Shown in pieces: positions 1 through 9,075 of a DNA stretch of 64,000 nt. The first letter of the stretch is position 1, and each line of letters starts with the position of its first letter. The notes beneath the pieces were generated by a model that was not told the DNA's origin, ran no database searches, and worked only from the letters and a program-made list of their open reading frames with translations. Made by a program: the position numbers and the translations under genes. The DNA comes from Sphingobacterium chungjuense (GTDB taxonomy: Bacteria; Bacteroidota; Bacteroidia; Sphingobacteriales; Sphingobacteriaceae). The stretch lies in NCBI RefSeq assembly GCF_011316935.1, contig NZ_WLYS01000003.1:186001-250000 (forward strand). The letters run 5' to 3'.

Positions 1-1
1 A

Positions 2-394
2 TATCAGACCATTGAGCAGCCCGATATCTTGATTGTGGAAGGAATCAATGTATTGCAGGTAAACTCGCAAAAACAATCCGGCAACGGGGTTTTCGTATCC
101 GATTTTTTCGATTTATCTATTTACGTGGATGCGGCAGAGGAAGATATTGTTAGTTGGTACATTGATCGGTTTGAGTCGCTCCGTGCAACAGCTTTTCAAG
201 ATAATACCTCCTACTTTCATAAATATGCCGATATGTCGCCGGAGGAAAGTCAAAAAATGGCCAGCGGAATTTGGAATGAAATAAACAAACCAAATTTACA
301 TGAGAATATTCTTCCGACACGCTATCGCGCAGATCTCATTCTTACGAAAGATGCGCAGCACTTTGTAAAAGAGGTAAAAGTTAGACGGATTTAG
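2..394 (+). CDS. coaA: Type I pantothenate kinase, C-terminal part (5' truncated by window edge)
   Basis: This is the C-terminal ~130 residues of a prokaryotic type I pantothenate kinase, which phosphorylates pantothenate in the first step of coenzyme A synthesis in the cytoplasm. The visible part runs from PDILIVEGINVLQ through VFVSDFFDLSIYVDA, SYFHKYADM, NILPTRYRADLIL and a basic end, which follows the order and spacing of E. coli CoaA. The frame is open to base 2, so the start and the Walker A region lie outside the window. Its last 14 bases overlap the end of the convergent MscS-type gene, so the two genes share their 3' ends. Confidence 0.93.
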   Translation, partial: YQTIEQPDILIVEGINVLQVNSQKQSGNGVFVSDFFDLSIYVDAAEEDIVSWYIDRFESLRATAFQDNTSYFHKYADMSPEESQKMASGIWNEINKPNLHENILPTRYRADLILTKDAQHFVKEVKVRRI

Positions 395-1292
395 CTGCGG
401 TCGCACTCTGCTCGAACTTCAGCACTTCTTTCAATATTTCGTTTTCGAGTCGCCTGTGTAATTTATTGCTGTTGCTCACGGCATGCAAATCGATACGATA
501 TTTCACGTAATCTTTACCAATCTCCACGACTTTGAGCTCCATCTCTTCACCGTCTTGCAGATTGGGATGCGCTTGCAAACTTTCTCGCAAGGCTGATTCT
601 AATAGCTCCACCTCCAAAGCAACATCTAGTGGCAACTCAAATTTCACCGCAAATAAACTGGATGGATGCGCCGAATGGTTCGTCAACGTAGATGTAAATA
701 CCATATTGTTGGGCACCATCACCATATCGTCTTCTTCGTCTTGAAATACAATATTGGCTAAAGTAATATCAATAATTCGCCCCTGCTGATTACCTACTCG
801 TATGCGATCTCCTATAGATAATTGATCGGAGAACATGATGATCAGGCCACTGATCATATTGGTAATATAATCGCGAAAAGTAACCGCAATGGCCATTGCA
901 ACTATTGTTAAGCTGGTTACGAACTCTAGGGGATTGATCCCAAAAAAGATCATCATGGCAATGATGGCGCAAATAGCATTGGCTACGGCGGTCAACCGGT
1001 TTACTCCCAAAACGAAATTACCTCGCACTGCTCTATTGGCGTTTCGTGCGTGATAAATAGCAATAAAACTGTATCGAATGATCGAGAAAATAATACTGGG
1101 TATCAAGAACGTATACGCGGCAAGCAGCATCTGCATCGGAAAACTCCGAGCCCGCTTGGATTCTGGACTCAATGCATATATTTCTTCAAACTGCACCTGA
1201 CTCCAAATCAAAATTCCTGCTATCACGATCTTCAATATAAAAATCATGATCTGCCTAGAGCGCCGTTTATTATTCGAATAATCCGTATTCAT
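381..1292 (-). CDS. Small-conductance mechanosensitive channel (MscS family)
   Basis: A 303-residue MscS-family channel protein, expected in the inner membrane as a tension-gated release valve. Hydrophobic segments lie at about residues 13-32, 55-80 and 103-135. They are followed by the MscS beta-domain signature: VTFRDYITNMISGLIIMF (pore helix and its end), GDRIRVGNQQGRI, and VMVPNNMVFTSTLTNHS. The length and three-helix plan match the short MscS type. The first residues are basic and sit just before the first membrane helix, so the start is plausible. It is monocistronic: a terminator hairpin belonging to the next upstream minus-strand gene separates them. Confidence 0.9.
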   Translation of the reverse strand: MNTDYSNNKRRSRQIMIFILKIVIAGILIWSQVQFEEIYALSPESKRARSFPMQMLLAAYTFLIPSIIFSIIRYSFIAIYHARNANRAVRGNFVLGVNRLTAVANAICAIIAMMIFFGINPLEFVTSLTIVAMAIAVTFRDYITNMISGLIIMFSDQLSIGDRIRVGNQQGRIIDITLANIVFQDEEDDMVMVPNNMVFTSTLTNHSAHPSSLFAVKFELPLDVALEVELLESALRESLQAHPNLQDGEEMELKVVEIGKDYVKYRIDLHAVSNSNKLHRRLENEILKEVLKFEQSATAAKSV

Positions 1293-1354
1293 AGTCGACT
1301 AAAGTAGCTAATTTTCCATTTATTTTTATCGCTGCTGTACTTTTTCCTGCAAAA

Positions 1355-1386
1355 CAAATGCCCATCTGTGATTGGATGGGCATTTG
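1355..1386 (-). terminator. Intrinsic terminator of the DPP IV-like gene
   Basis: A perfect 12-bp inverted repeat (1355-1366 with 1375-1386) has an 8-base loop. On the minus strand it is followed by TTTT. It lies 47 bases after the stop of the peptidase gene and before the MscS gene start, so it should end the peptidase transcript. Confidence 0.75.
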
Positions 1387-1432
1387 TATCCTAAGTAGCA
1401 TTCGTGTGCTACAGTGGTCGGTAATGGTATGA

Positions 1433-3913
1433 CTATCGACTTAACGGTCTTTCGCGATTCATTTCCACCATATCCACCTCATCCATTTTTGAATCACCGA
1501 TCAGATGTTGGGAAAAATAGTCGGCCATTTTCCAAAAGAAATATTCGGTCATATCGCCAAAAGCGTGTCTTTGCCCTGGCAATAACAAGAAATCAAATCG
1601 TTTATTGGCTTTGATCAGGGCTTCCGCCATACGAATAGAATTGGCAGGGTGCACGTTATTATCAATATCGCCGGTGGCGATCAATAATTTACCTTTCAAG
1701 TTCTTAGCCAAGACCGAATTGCGGTCAATGTCGTACGTAAACGTAGTATCGCCTTTTGTAGAGATCTTCTCGCCTACGCCATGATGGCGTTCGCTCCACC
1801 AACGGTTGTAAATATTATTTTCGTGATTACCAGCTCCAGATACAGCTACTTTGAAGAAATCTGGATATACGAGCATGGCGGCGGTAGACATAAATCCTCC
1901 ACCCGAATGACCGGTGATGCCAACTCTATTGACATCGATAAATGGATGGCGATCGGCCAACTGCTCGGCAGCTACTTTTTTGTCTTCCAAACCATAATCG
2001 CGCAAATTGCCATAACCATAAGTATGATACCATTGCGAACGCGCAGGGTGTCCACCACGATTACCAACTGTGATCACGATAAAACCCATTTGCGCCAACC
2101 GATCAATACGATCCATGCTACGACCAAAGGATTTGTTTACCGCTTCTGTTTGTGGACCTGGATATACATATTCTACTACCGGATAAGTCTTAGTCGAATC
2201 AAAATCAAAAGGTTTGTACATCACGCCGTACAAATCGGTAATGCCATCACCGGCTTTGACCGTGAATGGCTCTGGGAATTTGTATCCAGCAGCAAACAAA
2301 GCGGACAAATCTGCTTTTTCCAGCTTCATCACCAAACGACCATTAGCAGCGTATAGATTAGATTCTGGTGTGGTATTTACGCGTGATGAATTATTGACGA
2401 AATAGTTACCGCTTTCGCTTGTGGTGATTTGATGATCAAAATCACCCGAGTTTAATAACTTAGGCGTACCACCGTTTAAAGACACACTGTAATAATGTAA
2501 GAAATAAGGATCTTCTCCACTTTCCTTGCCATTGGCCGTAAATAGAATGGTATTTCCTGCCGATTGATAAGCTTGCACATCATCCACATTGTACGTCCCG
2601 GAAGTCAACTGGCGTTGAAGATTTCCTTGATTATCGTACAGGTACAAGTGCCCCCAACCATCACGTTGCGACCAATGTACAAACTGTTTGCCATCATTCA
2701 CCAAATACGGTTTGTGAATGTCTTGGTACACATTCGAACGTTCTTCTACCAGTGTACGCACGTTGCCATTGATATCTACGGCTAATACATCAATGCGTTT
2801 TAAATCGCGACTTGATCGCGAAATGTAAAACTCTTCGTTGTTGCCATGCCAATAGCCCACATAACGCTTGCCCGTATAGCTGCTTTTATCTCGGTCTTTT
2901 CTCCAAATACCGATCGTCTGATTTTTATAAGCATTTACGCCCACACGTTTTGGCGACAAAGTTTGTGCGTTGAAGATATACAGTTCCGTTTCGGTAGAAT
3001 CTACCTCACCGGGCATTTGATATTTGTACGTTTCGAGCGTTGGGCGCTTCGCTCCTACATTATTAATAACCCACAATGGACTTAAATGGCGCCCATCCTT
3101 GCGTGTTAAAACGAAATGCTGACCATTGGGCGACCAGCTTAAGTAAACTGCTTTGCGCTTTTCTTCCTCGTCTTTATCGCCGCCAGTAGTAATGCTATAT
3201 TCATCACCACCCCAAGCATAATTCAGCACGCCATCCGTAGTGAATTGATGTTCTACAATCGTGCTATCTTTCTCATCCTTCACCGCTTTATCGTAATCGG
3301 CCTTGCTCATCCAATACAGATTGAACTTTTTGGCAAAGTATACGCGCGTGGTATCCGGATTGAAGTTAGCCCACGAAAGGGTGTTTTTTTCTTTCGTTTG
3401 GTCACTGATTTCGCGCAATGCACCCGATGCTAGATCGTATTCTAGGTGAAATACTTTTTTCTTAATCGTATCCGATTTGTTTTTCAACTTCGCGATCTCT
3501 TCCTTGCTCTTGATCGTATCTTTTGTGCTTTGCACTTCAAATTGGATGCGTTTCTCGTCGTCGGTGAACCGTAAATCTTTTAAATCCAAATGCTGGCCAT
3601 CAAAAGGATTGCGCACGATGCGCGTGATCTTTGCAGCCAAATCGTCGTGATCAAAAAGTAATGATTTCCGCTTTGCGGCAGGATCTACCAAATACCAGTT
3701 TTTGCCAGCTGGTGAGCTGTACTCGTACCAAAAGCGATCGGAATGATTAATCCAATTAGGAGACACGCTGGTAGAATGTATCAATTTCTTTAACTTCTCA
3801 GGAGAGAATTTGGCAGCTAATGCATAATTTGCTTTCTGCTTCGTTTTTTCTTTCTCTTGCGCAAAGGCAAAAGTAGCGAAGCAAACTAAACAAGCTATAA
3901 AAAGTTGTTTCAT
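1433..3913 (-). CDS. S9-family dipeptidyl peptidase IV-like serine peptidase, exported
   Basis: An 826-residue exported serine peptidase of the prolyl oligopeptidase clan, probably releasing N-terminal dipeptides from peptides in the periplasm. Residues 1-18 form a signal peptide ending FAFA before QEKEK. A long N-terminal region with repeated short beta strands fits the DPP IV propeller. The alpha/beta hydrolase domain occupies about residues 570-810. The expected triad is visible: Ser670 in GHSGGG, Asp751 in GDIDNNVHP and His783 in GQRHAFGD. A ~20-residue acidic and basic tail follows the catalytic domain. Length is close to other bacterial DPP IV-like S9 proteins. The gene stands alone, with a terminator behind it. 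Confidence 0.93.
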   Translation of the reverse strand: MKQLFIACLVCFATFAFAQEKEKTKQKANYALAAKFSPEKLKKLIHSTSVSPNWINHSDRFWYEYSSPAGKNWYLVDPAAKRKSLLFDHDDLAAKITRIVRNPFDGQHLDLKDLRFTDDEKRIQFEVQSTKDTIKSKEEIAKLKNKSDTIKKKVFHLEYDLASGALREISDQTKEKNTLSWANFNPDTTRVYFAKKFNLYWMSKADYDKAVKDEKDSTIVEHQFTTDGVLNYAWGGDEYSITTGGDKDEEEKRKAVYLSWSPNGQHFVLTRKDGRHLSPLWVINNVGAKRPTLETYKYQMPGEVDSTETELYIFNAQTLSPKRVGVNAYKNQTIGIWRKDRDKSSYTGKRYVGYWHGNNEEFYISRSSRDLKRIDVLAVDINGNVRTLVEERSNVYQDIHKPYLVNDGKQFVHWSQRDGWGHLYLYDNQGNLQRQLTSGTYNVDDVQAYQSAGNTILFTANGKESGEDPYFLHYYSVSLNGGTPKLLNSGDFDHQITTSESGNYFVNNSSRVNTTPESNLYAANGRLVMKLEKADLSALFAAGYKFPEPFTVKAGDGITDLYGVMYKPFDFDSTKTYPVVEYVYPGPQTEAVNKSFGRSMDRIDRLAQMGFIVITVGNRGGHPARSQWYHTYGYGNLRDYGLEDKKVAAEQLADRHPFIDVNRVGITGHSGGGFMSTAAMLVYPDFFKVAVSGAGNHENNIYNRWWSERHHGVGEKISTKGDTTFTYDIDRNSVLAKNLKGKLLIATGDIDNNVHPANSIRMAEALIKANKRFDFLLLPGQRHAFGDMTEYFFWKMADYFSQHLIGDSKMDEVDMVEMNRERPLSR

Positions 3914-4061
3914 GGGATGAACTTGCAGTTAATTAGTAATAGATGTGGTCGAAATTACTTTATTTTAATACATTTTCATTCTTCGGTATGTAATATTTTA
4001 GTGTGAATAGCGCCAATTACGAAAGTTTTGAGCTTTTCTTCGAATAATTTCGTGAATTGAA

Positions 4062-5510
4062 TTAAAGCAACTTCATACGAAGCTCTATTGGCTTTAAAAT
4101 AGCAGCTTCGTCCAACTGTTCTGCATCTATCGTAATTACTTGATGTCTGCTGGTAGATTTTACCAGAAAAGATTCAATCAATTGCATCATGTATTCATTG
4201 CCGTGATGCCGTTGCAGTTCGCTTTTGTAATCCGCCCAGCTAGTGGATTGGCTTTCCGATGGAATGTAGCCCATACCGTAAAACTTCCCTTTTTCGATCC
4301 AAATACAACTTTTCTCTTGCTCATCGCGGCCGCGATCGACAATAAAATAGCTTGATGTATCGGCCTGTGCCAATTCGACAGCGGCAGCCACTTTCCCATT
4401 ATACAATTCCTGATCTGGCAGATCTTGAATTCGGCGTACGAGATCATTAGCTGTTTGTGGTAGCCGCACTTCTAAAGGAAAATGGCAGAAGCGAATATCC
4501 AGACCAAGATCGTTGATCATTTTTCGAAACACAGCGGCACCTTCACGCAGACTATAAAAAGATTGGATGCAGGTTTGGTGTTTGAGAAGCTTCGTCAAGC
4601 TGAGATGTTGATACCCGTCCATTCCGATGTAACTCACCAATCCAAACTTAGGTTCTACTCGCTTCAATGCACGGTTATATTTCGGCCACAGCCGATTGAT
4701 TTCCAAACATTCCAACAATAAGGCCATAAGCTCCGTACCGCAGCGTTCGTACGAAATATCATAAATCTCCTGCAGGAAACCTTGCCGTTTTGCTTGTATA
4801 TTGTGCCCACTGAAATGCCCGGCAACTCGTTTTTTTATATTAATAGCTTTACCAATATAGATGACTTTGCCCGATCGATCATGGAAATAATATACTCCGG
4901 CCGTGATTGGTAAATTATCGAAGGTATTTTGTGAAAGATTTGCTGGCAAACGTTGTTCAGAACCATTTTTGCGGAGCATTTGCGAAAATACCATTTCGCT
5001 ATCTGCTGCTAGAAGCAGATCGAAAAGTGCGACTGTCGCGGTGACATCACCACCAGCGCGATGTCGATCTTGTACGCGAATGTTTAACACATCGCATAGG
5101 CGACCTAAACTGTACGATGGCAATCCAGGCTTGATCTTGCGAGCCAATCGCACCGTACACAGCTTAGGAGCCTGCCATTGCCATCCAGCTTCGCCGAGCT
5201 GATGTTTGATGAAGGAATAGTCGAAATTTACATTATGCGCCACGAAGATGCGATCTTTCAACAACGTATAAATAGTTTCTGCTATTTCGGAGAAAAGTGG
5301 TGCAGCAGACACCATATCGTCCGAAATGCCAGTAAGACCAAAAATAGCTGGTGGAATAGGCTGCTGCGGATTGACTAAGATTTCCCAACGTTCGATCTCC
5401 TCTACGCCATTATGAATAGCAATAGCTATCTCCGTGATTTTACTTCGTTCTGCACTCCCACCCGTCGTCTCAATATCGACAATAGCATATTCCCGCAATC
5501 CTTTTGACAT
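4062..5510 (-). CDS. DnaQ-like DEDDh exonuclease fused to a GIY-YIG nuclease domain
   Basis: A two-nuclease fusion, probably acting in DNA repair. Counting from the longer start at 5552, the exonuclease domain spans about residues 20-185 with the DEDDh set Asp26 and Glu28 (DIETTGG), Asp111, His164 and Asp169. A GIY-YIG domain follows at about 214-300 (GVYYF, then VIYIGKAINIKKR), as in the UvrC N-terminus and Cho. The last ~190 residues are the C-terminal extension found in such fusions. I chose ATG at 5510 because the family homology begins right after it and because a TAnnTTTG promoter element overlaps codons of the longer version. Residues seen are consistent with both domains being active. 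Known DnaQ-UvrC-like fusions exist in other phyla; the substrate here is not known. Confidence 0.88.
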   Translation of the reverse strand: MSKGLREYAIVDIETTGGSAERSKITEIAIAIHNGVEEIERWEILVNPQQPIPPAIFGLTGISDDMVSAAPLFSEIAETIYTLLKDRIFVAHNVNFDYSFIKHQLGEAGWQWQAPKLCTVRLARKIKPGLPSYSLGRLCDVLNIRVQDRHRAGGDVTATVALFDLLLAADSEMVFSQMLRKNGSEQRLPANLSQNTFDNLPITAGVYYFHDRSGKVIYIGKAINIKKRVAGHFSGHNIQAKRQGFLQEIYDISYERCGTELMALLLECLEINRLWPKYNRALKRVEPKFGLVSYIGMDGYQHLSLTKLLKHQTCIQSFYSLREGAAVFRKMINDLGLDIRFCHFPLEVRLPQTANDLVRRIQDLPDQELYNGKVAAAVELAQADTSSYFIVDRGRDEQEKSCIWIEKGKFYGMGYIPSESQSTSWADYKSELQRHHGNEYMMQLIESFLVKSTSRHQVITIDAEQLDEAAILKPIELRMKLL

Positions 5511-5528
5511 GTTTTCCAAATTGACGCT

Positions 5529-5536
5529 CAAATATA
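5529..5536 (-). promoter_or_regulatory. Candidate -7 promoter element (TATATTTG) for the exonuclease/GIY-YIG gene
   Basis: The minus strand reads TATATTTG, a full match to the Bacteroidota -7 consensus TAnnTTTG. Transcription would begin near 5522, about 12 bases before the ATG at 5510. I found no clear TTG at -33, so this is a single-box prediction. Confidence 0.35.
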
Positions 5537-5760
5537 CTAATTTATTTAGCATTTATAAGTGGGCCATATCCGTGGAATAAAGTAAAAATAAATTTTCTTT
5601 ACCAAACTTTGTGTTTGCTTATAATTTTTGCAATAAATGAAGCAGGCAATTTATATTTCAAACGAACTATTTTAAAATATATAAAAGTCTGTTAACGGGG
5701 TCTCTGATACGATTTATTCGAATTTAATTAACTTACCCTAACTATACTTTAAACCGAGAT

Positions 5761-6966
5761 ATGATGATTAATAATGCCCTAACTCCAGAACACCATGCTT
5801 TTCGCGATAGCTTACGCGCCTTCATCAAAAAAGAAATTATTCCCCATATTGACTCTTGGGAGAAGAACGGACAAATTGAGCGTAGCATCTGGAAAAAGAT
5901 GGGCGAAATGGGTTTTTTAGGTTTGAATTTTCCGGAAGAACTGGGAGGGTTGCAACTCGACTTTTATTATTCCATGATATTCTGCGAAGAGCTTTCCAAA
6001 TGCTTTTCTGGTGGATTTACCATATCTGCGTTAGTAATTCAGTACATGTCTGCTCCTTATTTGTGGAAGTATGGGTCTTCCGAACTACAAAAACGTTATT
6101 TGGAAGGCATTATTAGCGGTGATTTGATCAGTGCTATTGCCATCACGGAGCCAGGTGCGGGTTCTGACGTCAAGAATATAAAAACTACGGCCCTACGCGA
6201 TGGTGACGATTATATCATCAACGGGTCTAAGACTTTTATCACCAACGGCTACTATGGAGATTTTTTTATTACGGCAGTAAAGACGAATCCTAAAGCTGGC
6301 ATTAAGGGAATTAGCTTAATAGTGATTGACCGAAACGCAGAAGGCGTATCTGCTCAAAAGATTAATAAAATGGGTTGGCATGCATCAGACACAGCAGAAT
6401 TGCATTTTGATCAAGTTCGCGTTCCAGCAAAAAACTTAGTGGGACAAGAGAATAGCGGCTTCACCTATCTCATGGGCGGTCTGCAATTAGAACGACTCAC
6501 GGCCGCGATCCACAGTTTATCTACCGCGGAATCGGCTTTGGAATATGCCTTGGACTATATTCAAAACAGAAGTGCATTCAATCGTAAGCTGAAAGATTTC
6601 CAAGTGTTGAGGCATAATATCGCACAGATGGAGGCGGATATTCTCGTTCAAAAAGCATTTTTAAAACATTGTTGCGACCTCCAACAAGAGCAAGTTTACG
6701 CGGTCAAAGAATGCTCGGTCGCCAAATTGCAAGCTAGTGAACTAGCCAATCGTGTGGTGAGTCAGTGCTTGCAATTGTTTGGCGGATACGGCTTTACAGA
6801 AGATTACAAAATCGCCCGATTGTATCGCGATGTGCGTGTAGGTACAATTATTGGTGGTACATCAGAGATCATGTTGGAGATCATCGCAAAGATGACGATT
6901 GATCAAGTAGAGTACAACACAACTGCTTCTCAAAACCAGCCTCAAAAAATTTCATATGACGAATAG
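5761..6966 (+). CDS. Acyl-CoA dehydrogenase
   Basis: A 401-residue FAD-dependent acyl-CoA dehydrogenase catalysing the first step of acyl-CoA beta-oxidation. FAD and substrate motifs are present: AIAITEPGAGSDV (residues 126-137), then WHASDTAEL and GFTEDYKIARLYRDVRVG. In medium- and short-chain enzymes the catalytic base is the Glu before GT in the C-terminal motif. Here that position is Gly (IIGGTSEI), while Glu244 in GLQLERL lies where isovaleryl-CoA and long-chain dehydrogenases carry their base. This suggests a branched- or long-chain substrate, by inference only. The stop overlaps the next gene by 11 bases, so the two are translationally coupled. ATG at 5764 is an equally possible start. 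Confidence 0.93.
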   Translation: MMINNALTPEHHAFRDSLRAFIKKEIIPHIDSWEKNGQIERSIWKKMGEMGFLGLNFPEELGGLQLDFYYSMIFCEELSKCFSGGFTISALVIQYMSAPYLWKYGSSELQKRYLEGIISGDLISAIAITEPGAGSDVKNIKTTALRDGDDYIINGSKTFITNGYYGDFFITAVKTNPKAGIKGISLIVIDRNAEGVSAQKINKMGWHASDTAELHFDQVRVPAKNLVGQENSGFTYLMGGLQLERLTAAIHSLSTAESALEYALDYIQNRSAFNRKLKDFQVLRHNIAQMEADILVQKAFLKHCCDLQQEQVYAVKECSVAKLQASELANRVVSQCLQLFGGYGFTEDYKIARLYRDVRVGTIIGGTSEIMLEIIAKMTIDQVEYNTTASQNQPQKISYDE

Positions 6967-9058
6967 TTCTAACCTTGACGGATTTAACATTCTGCAACAT
7001 CCGCAAGGTGTTGTAGAGATAGCTGTCAACCTACCATCCAATCAAGCGCTTTCTTTAGCGCATATCAAAAACTTCTTTAGCTTGGCTGATTCTTGGATTA
7101 GCCGTGATCATGTTAGTGCGCTATGCTACTCCATCGATGGTAAAAATGCCGCTATAAATCCAGACTACATTACATTAGTCGAACAAGCAAAAGACGAACA
7201 ATCCTTTCGAAGTGATCTGGATAGAATAGATCAACTTATTCAGAAAATCCGAATCTATAATAAGCCATTAATCGCCATTCTACGCGGAGATTGTGTAGGC
7301 ATTTATTTCGCTTGGACATTAATTGCCGATTATCGTTTGGCACTAGGCGAAAATGTTCGGGTTGGATTTCCGGAAACTGCCTTTGGCATGTTACCTTCAT
7401 TAGGTAGTGTTACTCGCATGATACAGCTCTGGGGCGAAGATTTTGCTTTTCGAATTGCCACACAATCTACGCTACAAACGATACCCGAAGCTGTATCGCT
7501 TGGTATTATTGATAGACAGGTAGAAAATAAGGAAGATGCGTTAATTATTCTTGTCGACTACGTACAACATTTAAAAGCCATTCCACAACAAACGGCATCC
7601 GCTATTCAAGAGCACCAAAAAATACTTGCTACGCCGCGCATTAATCCACTTTTTGCTGGAGTTGAGGCCTATCAGGCGCTTATCCTAAAATCTCAAGATG
7701 GTCTTGATGATTATGCACTGCGCCAACTAGAGCATGATATGTACATCAATACTACCTTATCTGATCAGGTGGTTACCATGCTACGTACGAACTATTATGG
7801 CATGCGCTCGGCCAAAGAAAGGATCAAGCAAATTGCTGAAAATACATCGCGAGAAATGACAAAAATTGGGGTCATTGGTGCAGGTATGATGGGCTCTGGC
7901 ATCGCTTACGAAGGCGCTCGTGCTGGTCTGGATGTGACTTTAGTAGACACTGATCTTGACAAGGCCGAGCACGGCAAAAATTATGCGCAAAAGGTGACCG
8001 ACAAGCTCGTATGTCTAAACAAAATGACGGTTAGCGAGCAAAAAGCATTAGTACAAAGGATTCATGCTTCAGAGCAGTTTGAAGATTTAAAATCGGCCGA
8101 TATCTTGATAGAGGCCGTTTTTGAAGATATCGCACTGAAAACGAAACTTATTGCAGACATATCACCAAATTTGGCCGCGCAAACGGTGTTTGCTTCGAAT
8201 ACAACTTCTTTACCCATTGGTCAATTGGCGCAATCCAGCCAAAATCCAGCGTCCTTTATTGGTTTGCACTTCTTCTCACCCGTAGATCGGATGCCGCTAG
8301 TGGAAGTCATCTTGGGTAAAAAAACGGATCAAAGCACGATAAATGCCGCGCTAAAAATCATTCATTTACTAAATAAAATACCGATCGTTGTCCAGGACGG
8401 GCCGGGATTTTATACTTCTCGTATTTTCTTTAATTATTTGTTGGAAGGAATAACGATGGTGCTCGAGGGAATACCAGCTTCAATGGTAGAGAAAGCCGCA
8501 AAAAAAGCAGGGTTTCCAGTTGGTCCCTTGTTGGTATTGGATGAAATATCTTTGCCACTGATGCTGCACGTGTACGATCAACTGCCCGCTTTGCATGAAG
8601 CGCAAGAAGCGGCTTACGCTCATCTTAAAAAGATGATAGCGGCAGGGAAAACTGGGCGCAAAGGAAAGGCAGGTTTTTATCCCTACGACGAAAACGGAAA
8701 ACGCGGTGAAGTGGTCGATGAAACGACAGCAAGTAATGCAGCAAATATTGATCTAGATATTCTGGGCAAACGACTGCTCCATGTCGTTGCACTTGATGCG
8801 TTTCGCTGTTTGTCAGACGGTATTATTGCTCAACCAATCGATGGTGATATAGGTTCCGTATTGGGAATTGGGTATGCGCCGCATACAGGCGGTGTATTTG
8901 CACACATAGACCAAGTGGGATTAGCAAAATTTGTCTCGGAATGCGATGAATTTGCGTCGCATGGCGCGCAATGGCAAATACCGAATGCTTTAAGAGATCT
9001 AGCTGCGCAAGATTATCGGTTTTACGACGGATTCCAAAGCAATTGGAATCCGTCGTAA
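6956..9058 (+). CDS. FadB/FadJ-like bifunctional enoyl-CoA hydratase / 3-hydroxyacyl-CoA dehydrogenase
   Basis: A 700-residue fusion for the second and third steps of beta-oxidation. A crotonase domain (about 1-200) is followed by an NAD-binding domain starting near 303 (IGVIGAGMMGSGIAY) and the C-terminal 3-hydroxyacyl-CoA dehydrogenase domains. The dehydrogenase catalytic His438 in GLHFFSPVDRMPLVEV is intact. The crotonase domain is unusual. Where FadB has the oxyanion Gly and Glu119 (motif GGGCE), this protein has Ile116 and Ala119 in GDCVGIYFAW. The second glutamate, Glu140 in GFPET, is kept. Hydratase activity may therefore be weak or changed. No thiolase gene follows; the gene ends inside a strong hairpin facing the prp operon. 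Confidence 0.88.
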   Translation: MTNSSNLDGFNILQHPQGVVEIAVNLPSNQALSLAHIKNFFSLADSWISRDHVSALCYSIDGKNAAINPDYITLVEQAKDEQSFRSDLDRIDQLIQKIRIYNKPLIAILRGDCVGIYFAWTLIADYRLALGENVRVGFPETAFGMLPSLGSVTRMIQLWGEDFAFRIATQSTLQTIPEAVSLGIIDRQVENKEDALIILVDYVQHLKAIPQQTASAIQEHQKILATPRINPLFAGVEAYQALILKSQDGLDDYALRQLEHDMYINTTLSDQVVTMLRTNYYGMRSAKERIKQIAENTSREMTKIGVIGAGMMGSGIAYEGARAGLDVTLVDTDLDKAEHGKNYAQKVTDKLVCLNKMTVSEQKALVQRIHASEQFEDLKSADILIEAVFEDIALKTKLIADISPNLAAQTVFASNTTSLPIGQLAQSSQNPASFIGLHFFSPVDRMPLVEVILGKKTDQSTINAALKIIHLLNKIPIVVQDGPGFYTSRIFFNYLLEGITMVLEGIPASMVEKAAKKAGFPVGPLLVLDEISLPLMLHVYDQLPALHEAQEAAYAHLKKMIAAGKTGRKGKAGFYPYDENGKRGEVVDETTASNAANIDLDILGKRLLHVVALDAFRCLSDGIIAQPIDGDIGSVLGIGYAPHTGGVFAHIDQVGLAKFVSECDEFASHGAQWQIPNALRDLAAQDYRFYDGFQSNWNPS

Positions 9059-9065
9059 AACCGAT
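9015..9065. terminator. 23-bp perfect hairpin, bidirectional terminator inside the end of the fadB-like gene
   Basis: Arms 9015-9037 and 9043-9065 are perfect reverse complements over 23 bp with a 5-base loop. The left arm and loop code for the last residues of the FadB-like protein, and the stop codon (9056-9058) lies in the right arm. The prpD gene ends only 11 bases further on. The hairpin can end transcripts arriving from both sides. Confidence 0.75.
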
Positions 9066-9075
9066 TTTAAAATTA

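Noticed and set aside
4140..5378. Plus-strand open frames of 60-190 codons opposite the nuclease, peptidase and kinase genes
   Set aside because: They are antisense to clearly coding genes, lack motifs, and follow from the codon structure of the real genes.
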